This document shows positions 8,735-17,977 of a stretch of 64,000 bases of DNA, piece by piece. Where the stretch lies: NCBI RefSeq assembly GCF_003574135.1, contig NZ_AP018341.1, positions 310,001-374,000 on the forward strand, written 5' to 3'. A program made the position numbers and the translations under genes. This stretch comes from a cyanobacterium endosymbiont of Rhopalodia gibberula. GTDB lineage: Bacteria > Cyanobacteriota > Cyanobacteriia > Cyanobacteriales > Microcystaceae. Numbering within the stretch: position 1 is the stretch's first letter; the number at the start of each line of letters is the position of its first letter. A model generated the notes under the pieces. The model was not told where the DNA came from. It worked only from the letters and a program-made list of their open reading frames with translations, and ran no database searches.

Positions 8735-10975
8735 TCAAAGTTCTACACTATTGACACGGTGAACATTTACGATATCACTCAAATTCCGAATTTGGGTGAT
8801 CACACATTCTAATTGTTGACGATCACGAATATCAATTCGCAAATTAATCATTGCAGGCCGACTACGACTGGTTTTTACCCCAGCATTACGAACATTGATG
8901 TTATTGTCACTAAGACGGGATAAAATATCTTTAAGGATTCCTACACGATCAAGAGCTTCAATAAAAATATCCACGGGATAAGTTTGGTTATATCCATTAT
9001 CTTTTGTTGGATTCCAGCGAACTGGAATCAAGCGATCACCAAGTATATCGTCTATGTTAGAGCACCCTTGACAGTGGATTGAAATACCTCTAGCCCCACT
9101 TGTTACTATACCGATAATGGGTTCTCCAGGCAGGGGGTGACAGCAGCCAGCAATATTGTAAATCAACCCTTCAACGCCCATAATCGGGGATTTATTTTGT
9201 TTAACTGAACATAAAGCAAGAGGAAAAGAGTTGGAAGCTCGAGTTTTATCATCGAAAATTTCTTCTTCTTGAGTATTAACGGTAATTTCTCTAAGTCGGT
9301 TAGCGACTTGGTTGAGGGTAATTTCTCCATACCCCAAAGCTGCTAGTAAGTCCTCAACAGACTGATAATTACAGCGTTCAGCAACACTTTGCATGGGATC
9401 AGATTTAAGCAAAGCATCTAAGCCACTTTTACCTAATTCCTTTTCTAACATCTCGCGTCCTCGGGCAAAATTTTCGTCTCGGTGTGATCTCTTATACCAT
9501 TGACGAATACGATTTCGCGCACTGGGAGTCACTACGAAATTAAGCCAGTCTAAACTAGGATGGGCATTTTTATGGGTAATAATTTCTACAATATCTCCAT
9601 TATTGAGAGGAATATCTAAAACTGACCACTTTTCATTGACTCTTGCTCCTTTCATGTGGTTTCCTACTTCTGTATGAATACTATAAGCAAAATCAACGGG
9701 CGTAGCCCCTCGTGCTAAAGCAACCACATCTCCTTGAGGGGTAAAGACATAAACATCATCATCAAAGAGATTATCTTTAAGAGTATCCACATATTCCTGA
9801 GCATCTTGGAGATCTTTTTGCCATTCAAGAAGTTGACGTAACCAGGTAAATTTTTCATCTTCTTCAGAAAGGGTAGTGTAATGCGACCCTCCTGTCTCCT
9901 TATATTTCCAGTGAGCAGCAATTCCATATTCAGCTATATGGTGCATCTCCAGGGTACGAATTTGTACTTCTAGGGGACGACCCGTTAACCCTACTACCGT
10001 TGTATGAAGAGATTGATAACGGTTGGGTTTGGGCAGTCCAATATAATCCTTAAAACGCCCAGGAATTGGTTTAAACGCATCATGAACTACTGCTAAGGAA
10101 CGATAGCATTCCTCGTTATTTTGGACAATAATCCTCAAGGCAGCAATATCGTAAATTTGATGAAATCCTTTTTGCTGTCGCTGCATCTTATGGTAAATCC
10201 CGTAGAGATGTTTGGGGCGAGCTTGTAAGTCCAACACTCGAATGCCAACACTTTCTAAGCGTTGACGTAGGGTTTCTTTTAGTTTTTCTAAACGGGTTTC
10301 GCGATCACTACGTTTTTCAGCTACTAGGGACTGAATTTCTCGATAGGCTCCTGGTTCTAAATATTTAAATGATAGATCTTCTAAGTCCCACTTCAACCGC
10401 CAAATTCCTAAACGATTTGCTAAGGGAGCAAAAATTTCTCTAGTTTCCAAAGCTATACGTTTTTGCTTTTCTGGTTTAAGGTGTTCTAGGGTTCGCATAT
10501 TGTGTAAGCGATCAGCTAATTTCACCACAATCACCCGAATATCTTTAGCCATTGCTAAGAACATCCGACGGAAATTTTCAGCCTGGTGTTCTGTTTTACT
10601 CGAAAAATTAAATTTAGATAGCTTAGTAACCCCTTCCACTAAGTTTCGTATCTCTTTCCCAAATTGTTCCTCAATTTGTTCTAAGGTAACATCCGTGTCT
10701 TCTACTACGTCATGGAGAAATCCAGCCGCAATCATGGCTTTATCTCCACCCAAATCCCGTAATAGCCCTGCTACAGCGATAGGATGGGCAATATACGGCT
10801 CTCCCGATTTACGGTATTGGCCTTCATGTAGTTGATAGGCAAAATTGAACGCCCGACAGATTAGACCAATATCTTCACTATCTTGATCAGATTGACAGGC
10901 AATGAGACATTGATTCAGCCAGTCAGGGAGAGGTAGTTTAACATGTTTGGGTTCAAGATAAGTGACTAGGTTCAT
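8735..10975 (-). CDS. Bifunctional (p)ppGpp synthetase/hydrolase, RelA/SpoT type
   Basis: Makes and degrades the alarmone (p)ppGpp that controls growth under starvation. Domain order in 746 residues: HD hydrolase (HP...GFLHDVVEDTDVT, residues about 60-160), synthetase (RFKDYIGLPKPNRYQSLHTT near 310-330), TGS (GDVVALARGATPVDFAYSIH near 425), the helical and zinc-finger-like middle region (NIAGCCHPLPGEPIIG) and a C-terminal ACT domain. The basic RFKD (RxKD) motif and the intact HDxxED indicate a dual-function Rel rather than a synthetase-only RelA. All domains are uninterrupted, so stringent signalling appears to be kept despite genome decay. The ATG start sits 11 residues before the conserved N-terminal helix. 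Confidence 0.96.
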   Translation of the reverse strand: MNLVTYLEPKHVKLPLPDWLNQCLIACQSDQDSEDIGLICRAFNFAYQLHEGQYRKSGEPYIAHPIAVAGLLRDLGGDKAMIAAGFLHDVVEDTDVTLEQIEEQFGKEIRNLVEGVTKLSKFNFSSKTEHQAENFRRMFLAMAKDIRVIVVKLADRLHNMRTLEHLKPEKQKRIALETREIFAPLANRLGIWRLKWDLEDLSFKYLEPGAYREIQSLVAEKRSDRETRLEKLKETLRQRLESVGIRVLDLQARPKHLYGIYHKMQRQQKGFHQIYDIAALRIIVQNNEECYRSLAVVHDAFKPIPGRFKDYIGLPKPNRYQSLHTTVVGLTGRPLEVQIRTLEMHHIAEYGIAAHWKYKETGGSHYTTLSEEDEKFTWLRQLLEWQKDLQDAQEYVDTLKDNLFDDDVYVFTPQGDVVALARGATPVDFAYSIHTEVGNHMKGARVNEKWSVLDIPLNNGDIVEIITHKNAHPSLDWLNFVVTPSARNRIRQWYKRSHRDENFARGREMLEKELGKSGLDALLKSDPMQSVAERCNYQSVEDLLAALGYGEITLNQVANRLREITVNTQEEEIFDDKTRASNSFPLALCSVKQNKSPIMGVEGLIYNIAGCCHPLPGEPIIGIVTSGARGISIHCQGCSNIDDILGDRLIPVRWNPTKDNGYNQTYPVDIFIEALDRVGILKDILSRLSDNNINVRNAGVKTSRSRPAMINLRIDIRDRQQLECVITQIRNLSDIVNVHRVNSVEL

Positions 10976-11260
10976 AGAATGGTTAACAGGGCGATAAGAT
11001 ACAGAATCAAGATAAATATAGTAGCCGAAAACAAAATTACTGTAGAAATTAAGGATTAACTACTATTCAACAAAAAAGGTAATCAAAAAGGTGCCCAAAA
11101 TACCAAATGCATATTTTTTTTGTATCTTCTGCAGAAGGACTAACTTAGAAAAATCAATACTTGCTCAAACAGTTTCAGTCTAAAAAAAGATTTAGTACCA
11201 ATGCAATTGACCTCTATGGTTTAATACTATTTAATACATTCTAGCCAGATCCTGTTGTCC

Positions 11261-11620
11261 ATGTTACCGAAACCTCATCAAAAATTCTATCAAGAATTCT
11301 TAGATTCCTTGATCGTGCTCAGAGATCAGGTCATGATGAAAGACATAGACTCGGGACGATTATCCCAGAATTTTCAGGTGGCACAAGAAATTTTCCAAAA
11401 TAAAATTTTAGAATTGACTACTGAGAACTTAGAGAATTCTGCGGTCTCTTCTCGGCAATCTATCCAGACTGAAATCCATCGGATGTTGCGCTTGTTGAGA
11501 ACTGATTTTCTATTTTTACAGTCTTCCCACAAACGAAGGACAACAGAACAACGATTAGAGATTGTACTTAATCACATTGAAAAACTGATAGGTTATTGTC
11601 AAGTTATTTTAAGCAAATAA
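11261..11620 (+). CDS. PatD-like small protein (heterocyst frequency control family)
   Basis: 119-residue, highly helical, soluble protein beginning MLPKPHQKFYQEFLDSL. The pattern in the second half (TEIHRMLRLLRTDFLFLQ, then a short basic linker, then LIGYCQVIL) matches what I remember of the cyanobacterial PatD family. PatD influences heterocyst frequency in Anabaena, but the family also occurs in unicellular strains where its role is unknown. The recognition is from memory of the pattern, not an alignment. ATG 11261 is preferred over TTG two codons upstream. It is convergent with the M16 peptidase gene, with 55 bp between the stop codons. Confidence 0.6.
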   Translation: MLPKPHQKFYQEFLDSLIVLRDQVMMKDIDSGRLSQNFQVAQEIFQNKILELTTENLENSAVSSRQSIQTEIHRMLRLLRTDFLFLQSSHKRRTTEQRLEIVLNHIEKLIGYCQVILSK

Positions 11621-11675
11621 CTTTTTTAAAAAATTATCGGGGAAAAAATACCATTTTTATTCCCCATAATGGACA

Positions 11676-13244
11676 TTATTTCACTTTAGATAAAATACGA
11701 CCAATAGTTCGATTTTCAGGAACAAACGTTTTTTTAGCTACCCGTTTAATATCTGCTGAACTCACTGCTTCAATAGCTGTTAATTGATCAAAAAGATTGC
11801 GCCAACTTCCAGTTTTTACCTCATATTCAATCAATGATCGAGCCATACCTAAGTTAGAGTCAAGCGATCGCACTAAGGCTGCCCTAAGTTGAGTTTTTAC
11901 CCTTTGTAATTCTTGATTGGTGACAAATTCTTTCTTTAATCGTTCAATTTCTTGTTCCAAGGCTTCACCTACCTGGTTAACTGTACCATTAGGGGCAGTC
12001 TGAGCATAAAACAACATTAAATTAGGATATTTATCCCCTGGAAACCCATTAAAACCTTGGGCAACTAAAGCCACTTTTTTCTCTTCAACCAGGGACTTAT
12101 AAAGACGAGAGGTTCGTCCCGAACTTAATAAAGTTGCCATCACTTCATAGACAGCATGATCAGGGTGAGTAATCGCTGGACGATGATATCCTTCAAGATA
12201 CCAGGGTTGGGACGATAATTCCAGGTTAACTTCTTTGGTTTCAGTTTGTTGAGGTTCTACTTCAGTCACTCTTGGTGGTTTAGCTTTAGCCGAATAACGA
12301 CCAAAATAAACTTGGGCTAATTGTTTAACTCGTTTGGGATTTACATCTCCTACAATGGCGAAAGTTAAATTGTTAGCTCCATAGTAAGTTTCGAAAAATT
12401 GCTGTACATCTTCACGAGTAAGGCAAAGAATGTCTTGGTTATAACCAATAACAGGACGTTTATAAGGATGTTTAGTAAAGGCAATATCTAGAAATGCCTC
12501 TACCATTTCACCAATAGGACTATTATCAGTTCTGAGCCGACGTTCTTCCAAAATAACGTCCTGTTCTTTATAAAATTCTCGGAAAACAGGTTCTAAAAAT
12601 CGTTCTGATTCTAACGACATCCAAAGTTCCAGTTTATTCGAAGGAAAACTATAAAAATAGGTTGTCCAATCACTCGAAGTCGCTGCATTCATCCCAACTC
12701 CTCCAGCCGTTTCCACAATTTGACCAAAGGCATTTTGTTGAACGTATTGATTAGCTTCTGTTTGAACTTTTTGAAATTCTTGAGCTAATCGTTCAGCTTC
12801 TTTTATTTTTCCCGCAGCTTGAGCGGCTTTCATTTGAGAAAATAGAGTATCCAGTCGATCCAAAAGAGGCTTTTCTGCTATGTAGTTAGTAGTTCCAATG
12901 TCTTTCGTCCCTTTAAAGGCTAAATGTTCTAAAAAATGGGCTACCCCTGTCTTACCATCAGGTTCATCTACTGCTCCTACATCAGCATAGGTGACGAAAG
13001 ACACCACAGGTGCGTCATGATTTTCCATGACGATGAACCTCATGCCATTATCGAGTTTAAATTCCGTTATTTGTTCAATCGCTCTATTAAGATAAGGTGT
13101 AATTGATTGGCTAGCTATTAAAGTGGAAGAAGTATCAGGAAGTGGTTGAGCAATAACTGGAACACTACTCCACAGAAAAAATAGCAAGCTGAGCGTTGCA
13201 AAAGAATAGCGCATAGGAAGTGATCGAGTTGAAGAGTTTATTAC
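11676..13244 (-). CDS. M16 family zinc metallopeptidase, exported
   Basis: Pitrilysin/processing-protease family enzyme. The inverted zinc motif HxxEH is present as HFLEHLAFKGT about residue 105, preceded by the classic VSFVTYADVGAVDEPDGKTG and followed by the downstream zinc-ligand region EERRLRTDNSPIGEM. A signal peptide is visible at the N-terminus (hydrophobic stretch in SFATLSLLFFLWSSVPVIA), so the enzyme is probably periplasmic or membrane-attached. A roughly 60-residue helical insertion rich in Ala, Gln and Lys (around MKAAQAAGKIKEAERLAQEF) separates the zinc helix from the GVGMNAATSSDWT segment. The C-terminal inactive half is present (GYHRPAITHPDHAVYEVM). Cyanobacteria often carry two M16 genes side by side; only one is seen here. 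Confidence 0.92.
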   Translation of the reverse strand, partial: VINSSTRSLPMRYSFATLSLLFFLWSSVPVIAQPLPDTSSTLIASQSITPYLNRAIEQITEFKLDNGMRFIVMENHDAPVVSFVTYADVGAVDEPDGKTGVAHFLEHLAFKGTKDIGTTNYIAEKPLLDRLDTLFSQMKAAQAAGKIKEAERLAQEFQKVQTEANQYVQQNAFGQIVETAGGVGMNAATSSDWTTYFYSFPSNKLELWMSLESERFLEPVFREFYKEQDVILEERRLRTDNSPIGEMVEAFLDIAFTKHPYKRPVIGYNQDILCLTREDVQQFFETYYGANNLTFAIVGDVNPKRVKQLAQVYFGRYSAKAKPPRVTEVEPQQTETKEVNLELSSQPWYLEGYHRPAITHPDHAVYEVMATLLSSGRTSRLYKSLVEEKKVALVAQGFNGFPGDKYPNLMLFYAQTAPNGTVNQVGEALEQEIERLKKEFVTNQELQRVKTQLRAALVRSLDSNLGMARSLIEYEVKTGSWRNLFDQLTAIEAVSSADIKRVAKKTFVPENRTIGRILSKVK

Positions 13245-13720
13245 CATTGATACCATCAAAGAAAACGACGTTTAGAATCCCCTTTCTAGGATATCGGGAT
13301 TTAAAAATGATAGCAGGGAGTCATAGTGTGATTAAGTCGTCTTTATAAAAAAGGATTATTTTTTACGATGTAAGTCTCTAACAGAGAGCATATACATCAC
13401 AAAATACTTCTGCAAAATCAATACAAAATTTTAATTTTATATCTACCCTATCAGACTTGAATGAGATGTTGCTTTTAGAATCAATCTACTACTTACCCTT
13501 ATCTCAAACTTCTGTTGAACTCACATTTTTAAAAAGTCTCCTCTGTCGCTACCTAGGACACTTGTTTTATATGCTGTGTAAAGGTCAAACCTGAATTTTT
13601 CTCCTCTTCTTTATCTTTCTCTATCATTCTCCAAACCCAAACTAATTTTTGAGTTTACTAGGTAAGTCTTAAAGAAGCAAGATATAATTTGTTACAAAAC
13701 AGATTAGAGAAGATTTTGTA
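13245..13720. other. Divergent intergenic region
   Basis: Separates the M16 peptidase (minus) and a small conserved gene (plus), so it must hold two divergent promoters. No gene or strong repeat was recognised. Confidence 0.5.
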
Positions 13721-14035
13721 ATGAGCAACCCCGTCCTTCATGCCTTTTTCTTAGGCCGAGCTTTTGCTGAAGTCCTTAGCGAAAAAATAGAAGAGAACTT
13801 TACTAATGCCCTCAGCGAATTGGGCAGATTTGACGCAGAACAACGCGAACAACTGCGGCAATTTATTGAGGAAGTACAAACAAGGGCTCAAGTTGATGTT
13901 GCATCAGGAGATACTGTTAACACTACCCCCAGTGAAGATTTTTCGGTCGATTTACAAGAAAGAATAGACAATTTAAGGGCTGAAATTGCTCGTGTTAAAG
14001 CGGAATTAAAAATTTATCGTGCCCAAAAAACATAA
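13721..14035 (+). CDS. Small conserved cyanobacterial protein, 104 aa (possibly DUF6825-like)
   Basis: 104-residue acidic, helical protein starting [21 protein letters not shown] with a long predicted helix or coiled coil at the C-terminus ([20 protein letters not shown]). No signal peptide. The [11 protein letters not shown]...[18 protein letters not shown] pattern resembles a conserved cyanobacterial/plastid family of unknown function; the DUF6825 label is from memory and uncertain. It lies 66 bp upstream of the ABC1 kinase gene on the same strand and may be cotranscribed with it. Confidence 0.75.
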   Translation: MSNPVLHAFFLGRAFAEVLSEKIEENFTNALSELGRFDAEQREQLRQFIEEVQTRAQVDVASGDTVNTTPSEDFSVDLQERIDNLRAEIARVKAELKIYRAQKT

Positions 14036-14101
14036 TTATTTCTTTATTTATCTAAATTTCTCCCCCTATTGGTCTAAGTTACTCTCAACCCCAAAAATCG
14101 A

Positions 14102-15853
14102 GTGTCTCCCCTGTCCTTCAATGTCAACAGTTCCTATTCCACAAAAACTACTTTAGTCTCTAATGACGTGACCAAGCTAGAAAATACCCATAAATTCCCT
14201 TGGAATCAGGAAAAATACTCTATTAATCGCCGCCGACTAGATATTTGGTGGTTTGTGTTGACCTTAATTACCCAATTTTGGCTCAATGGTAAAAAATGGA
14301 GCTATCGAGGGGGCTATAGTGAAGAAAAAGAGACCGCCCGACGTCAAAAACAAGCGGTGTGGATTAGAGAAAGTTTACTCGACCTCGGACCAACTTTTAT
14401 TAAAATAGGTCAATTATTCTCTACTCGTGCCGATTTATTTTCCGCTGAATATGTTGCGGAACTGTCAAAACTTCAAGATAAAGTTCCGGCTTTCACCTAC
14501 GAACAAGTTATAACTACTATTGAAAGGGATTTTAGGAAACCCCTTCCCAAACTGTTCCATAATTTTGCTCCAATCCCTATAGCAGCAGCTAGTTTAGGTC
14601 AAGTCCATAAAGCTCAACTTCATTCAGGAGAAGAGGTAGTCGTCAAAATTCAACGGCCAGGATTAAAACAACTCTTTACTATTGACCTAGCGATTCTAAA
14701 ACGCATTACCCACTATCTTCAAAACCATCCTCGTTGGAGCAAAGGACGAGACTGGACCGGGATCTATGAAGAATGCTGTCGTATTCTTTGGTTAGAAATT
14801 GATTACCTTAACGAAGGACAAAATGCCGATACCTTTCGTCGTAATTTTCGTGACGAAGATTGGGTTAAAGTCCCCAGAATCTACTGGCGTTACACTTCCC
14901 CCCGTGTTTTAACTCTTGAATATATGCCAGGGATTAAAATTAGCCATTATGAAAAACTTGAAGCAGCCGGATTAAATCGTAAAATCTTAGCAAGACTAGG
15001 AGCAAAAGCTTATTTATACCAATTGCTTAACAGTGGATTTTTCCATGCAGATCCCCATCCGGGAAATATTGCTGTAAGTACTGATGGGTCCTTAATTTTT
15101 TATGATTTTGGCATGATGGGACGTATTAGCGCCAACGTCCGTGAGAAGTTAATGGATGCTTTGTTTGGCATTGTTCAAAAAGATGCTGCTCAAGTGGTCT
15201 CGTCTTTAGTAGCTCTCGATACCTTAAGTCCTGCAGACGACATGGGTCCAGTGCGTCGTTCTATTCAATTCATGCTCGATAATTTCATGGAAAAACCCTT
15301 TGAGGAACAGTCAATTAGTCAAATTAGTGATGATTTGTATGAACTTGTCCATAATCAACCCTTCCGCTTACCCGCAACTTTCACCTTTGTTATCCGCGCA
15401 TTTTTGACTATAGAAGGGATAGGAAAAGGGTTAGATCCAGACTTCAATTTCATGGAGGTGGCACAACCGTTTGCCATGAAGCTTATGACTAATATCAATG
15501 GAAATAGCGGGATTAGTGTTTTAAATGAATTAGGACGACACGCGGTTCAAGTTAGCAATACAGCTTTAGGATTACCACGACAAATTGACGATACAATAAA
15601 AAAGCTGGATCGTGGTGATATCCGCGTAAGAGTACGCTCAGTTGAATCTGATCGTCTATTGCGTCGCTTAGGTATGATACAGATGGGGACTAACTATATT
15701 ATTATAACCAGTGCTTTAGTCATATCTGCAGCCCTTTTATTTGTTAACGGTTCGCTTCTTTTGGCAATAGCCACTGTCATAATAGCATTAGTTCCAGCAT
15801 GGGCTTTATTTCGCTTGCTGCGTCGTCTTGATAGCCTAGATATAACGTTCTAG
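14102..15853 (+). CDS. ABC1/UbiB-family atypical protein kinase-like protein
   Basis: 583 residues. The KxGQ-type ABC1 signature is seen as GPTFIKIGQLFSTRADL, followed by the Ala-rich nucleotide loop AAASLGQVHKA, the kinase lysine in VVVKIQRPG, the catalytic-loop analogue FFHADPHPGNI and the metal motif YDFGMMG. Two hydrophobic segments at the C-terminus (IIITSALVISAALLF and LLLAIATVIIALVPAWALF) suggest membrane anchoring. The family is linked to quinone and membrane-lipid metabolism; the substrate of this member is unknown. The start is GTG at 14102; no ATG lies in a better position. A PP2C phosphatase follows immediately (ATG 44 bp after the stop), which suggests an operon pairing a kinase-like protein and a phosphatase. 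Confidence 0.93.
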   Translation: MSPLSFNVNSSYSTKTTLVSNDVTKLENTHKFPWNQEKYSINRRRLDIWWFVLTLITQFWLNGKKWSYRGGYSEEKETARRQKQAVWIRESLLDLGPTFIKIGQLFSTRADLFSAEYVAELSKLQDKVPAFTYEQVITTIERDFRKPLPKLFHNFAPIPIAAASLGQVHKAQLHSGEEVVVKIQRPGLKQLFTIDLAILKRITHYLQNHPRWSKGRDWTGIYEECCRILWLEIDYLNEGQNADTFRRNFRDEDWVKVPRIYWRYTSPRVLTLEYMPGIKISHYEKLEAAGLNRKILARLGAKAYLYQLLNSGFFHADPHPGNIAVSTDGSLIFYDFGMMGRISANVREKLMDALFGIVQKDAAQVVSSLVALDTLSPADDMGPVRRSIQFMLDNFMEKPFEEQSISQISDDLYELVHNQPFRLPATFTFVIRAFLTIEGIGKGLDPDFNFMEVAQPFAMKLMTNINGNSGISVLNELGRHAVQVSNTALGLPRQIDDTIKKLDRGDIRVRVRSVESDRLLRRLGMIQMGTNYIIITSALVISAALLFVNGSLLLAIATVIIALVPAWALFRLLRRLDSLDITF

Positions 15854-15897
15854 TTTTTGCTTATCACTATTGTAAATTGTTAGTAGCTAACTCACCA

Positions 15898-16683
15898 ATG
15901 ATAAATCGTAGCTTTACGGGTTTGACTGATACGGGTATCGTGCGATCAGTTAACCAAGATAATTTCTACATCGACCCTGGAGGGCGGTTTTTTGTTGTGG
16001 CTGACGGCATGGGAGGCCATGCTGGAGGAGAAGAGGCAAGCCTAATTGCTACCCGAGAGATTCAAGCCTATCTTGAGACTCACTGGGAATCTGATATTCC
16101 TTCTCGTATTCTTCTTGAAGAAGCTTTTTTACAAGCTAATAAAGCAATTCTTACTGATCAACAAGATCATCCTGAACGGGGAGATATGGGGACAACAGCT
16201 TTGGTAGTCATTTTCCGAGATAATCAGCCCTGGCGAGCTCATATTGGAGATTCTCGCCTTTATCGCTTCCGTGACGTTGATCTTGAGCAAATCACAGAGG
16301 ACCATACTTGGGTAGCAAGGGCATTGAAAATGGGTGATATTACCCAAGAACAGGCTACAACTCATCCTTGGCGACACGTTCTTTTTCAATGTTTAGGGCG
16401 TAAGGACGTTAATACTATTGAAATTGCTCATCTGGATGTTCAATCTGGTGATCGCTTATTGTTATGCAGTGATGGATTAACCGAAGAAATCCCTGACGAA
16501 ACCATTCAGCAGCTTTTTAAAAAAGAAAGATCTTGTGAAAGAGTAGCTCAAAATCTAGTAGAAACGGCTAAAGAAGCTGGAGGATCGGATAATATAACAG
16601 TGGTTATTGTTGTTGAAGAGGGAGAAACTAAAAGAGTTAAAGAAGATAATTTTGATCTCAGAGTTGATAGAATAGGTAATTAA
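15898..16683 (+). CDS. PP2C-type Ser/Thr protein phosphatase
   Basis: Soluble metal-dependent phosphatase of about 261 residues, the size of a catalytic-domain-only PPM enzyme. Motifs: VRSVNQDNFYID (motif 1 Asp), FFVVADGMGGHAGGEEAS (motif 2 with the metal-binding Asp and Gly), RDNQPWRAHIGDSRLYRFR, LLCSDGLTEEI and the final GGSDNITVVIV metal motif. All metal-binding aspartates are present, so it should be active. ATG at 15898 (MINRSFTGLTDTG) is chosen over a TTG at 15877, since PP2C homologues start just before this motif. It sits directly behind the ABC1-family gene. A second, larger PP2C-family gene in this window (37.9-38.9 kb) is destroyed. Confidence 0.94.
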   Translation: MINRSFTGLTDTGIVRSVNQDNFYIDPGGRFFVVADGMGGHAGGEEASLIATREIQAYLETHWESDIPSRILLEEAFLQANKAILTDQQDHPERGDMGTTALVVIFRDNQPWRAHIGDSRLYRFRDVDLEQITEDHTWVARALKMGDITQEQATTHPWRHVLFQCLGRKDVNTIEIAHLDVQSGDRLLLCSDGLTEEIPDETIQQLFKKERSCERVAQNLVETAKEAGGSDNITVVIVVEEGETKRVKEDNFDLRVDRIGN

Positions 16684-17346
16684 AATCGACTATAAATTAG
16701 TGTAAATTACTGTTTTCTAATTTCTTTTAAACAAGATCAGGGCAATAATTGTCAATTATTTATGCTGTTAGTTGTTGGACTTGTTTTCCCAAGTCGATGA
16801 ATTTTTTGTTTTAAGTCTTTAAAATGTTTATGACCTTTGTATGGATATTATTTACAAATTTCAGTGGATGGATAACTCTACATAAGCATTGGCATTTTGT
16901 ATCCCTATATTTAAGCGCAATCAAAGTTCGAGCCTACACTGCTTCTATTGGTACTTTCTGAAGTAACTTCTTTGATCAAGACTTTGTTTGCATTAGCTAA
17001 ATCATATTCAAATACCATTCCGAAATTTCATGAGCTTTGACTTAATGATATTTTCCTCTATATTTTTTCTTCGACTTTTCGGAAAATTTCGCAATTCTTC
17101 TCTTTTTTAAATAATCTATCTAGAAACTGTTTTTCTTATTGTAGTTTCTAAGTAATCTCAACTATTACCAAATCTACAATCTTGATAGTTTTCGCTCTTT
17201 TAATTCTGTTGGATGAGTTTTTAGGCAAGCTGGTATCTCATGATTACTACTTTCCTAATCTTAGATTTATTTAAGCTCACCTACTGAATTTTCAAACAGA
17301 GAATCACAAATTGCTATCGTTATTAGTCAATCTTAATGGTCTTTTT
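16684..17346. other. Gap between phosphatase and GNAT gene (convergent)
   Basis: Mostly non-coding, but the minus strand from 17030 to 16760 has protein-like segments (see the separate relic entry). No clear terminator hairpin was found between the two convergent genes. Confidence 0.5.
16760..17030 (-). pseudogene. Possible degraded gene fragment
   Basis: Minus-strand pieces FEYDLANANKVLIKEVTSES, IHPLKFVNNIHTKVINI and a tail NKKFIDLGKQVQQLTA before a stop can be joined only with in-frame stops and a frameshift. Family not recognised. The low number of stops over about 270 bp in an AT-rich gap suggests a relic, but chance is not excluded. Confidence 0.35.
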
Positions 17347-17850
17347 TTATTGACTGTGATGTTGATCATCATTAACCAACTTAGATAAAGTTTTCTCAGT
17401 CACTCGACCTATACGCCAATCAGGTAATATATCAGCCCCCATTTTTTTGTAAAATCCAATAGCGAGACTATTCCAATCCAAAACACTCCACTCTAATCGT
17501 CCTGCTCCTCGTTTGACAGCTAATTGAGCTAAATAAATTAATAAAGATTTTCCAACTCCTTTACGATGATAATCAGGTAAGACAAATAAATCCTCGACAT
17601 AAATTCCTGGTTTAGTTAAAAAGGTAGAATAGTTGGAAAAAAAGACAGAAAATCCTACACACTGAGTTCCCCATTGTGCCACAATGGCTTCTACATAGGG
17701 TCTTTCTCCAAATAAATGTTCCCGCAACATCTCTGCATTTCCTGTTACTTGATGAGAGAGCCTTTCATACTCAGCCAAGGCTTGAATCAACGAAAATAAA
17801 TCTACAACATCTGATGGTTGAGCAGGACGTATTTTGAGATCTTTGTTCAT
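17347..17850 (-). CDS. GNAT-family N-acetyltransferase (diamine acetyltransferase-like)
   Basis: About 167 residues from ATG 17850. The GNAT fold is visible: beta1 LKIRPAQPSDVVDLFSLI, the ...YVEAIVAQWGTQCVGFSVFF strand pair, the acetyl-CoA-binding loop YHRKGVGKSLLIYLAQLA (R/QxxGxG/A type) and the late GFYKKMGADILPDW segment. The EYERLSHQVTG and YVEDLFVLPDYHRKG segments resemble the SAT1-like polyamine/thialysine acetyltransferase group, but substrate cannot be read from sequence. The extra 26 residues possible from 17928 look unrelated and are not included. It lies 127 bp downstream of the sigma factor gene on the same strand. Confidence 0.88.
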   Translation of the reverse strand: MNKDLKIRPAQPSDVVDLFSLIQALAEYERLSHQVTGNAEMLREHLFGERPYVEAIVAQWGTQCVGFSVFFSNYSTFLTKPGIYVEDLFVLPDYHRKGVGKSLLIYLAQLAVKRGAGRLEWSVLDWNSLAIGFYKKMGADILPDWRIGRVTEKTLSKLVNDDQHHSQ

Positions 17851-17977
17851 AAATTTTATTTCGGGCAAAAGTGAACAGTAGCATTTCGAGACTTTTTTTA
17901 TGTTAGCCTTGACTGCTACTTTGTCCACGATAATCTACTAATTCACTGTCAACTATTTAATAACTAATATTTAATAA

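Noticed and set aside
8735-10975. Opposite-strand open frames inside rel/spoT (for example 10500-10835)
   Set aside because: They are antisense shadows of a clearly conserved coding region.
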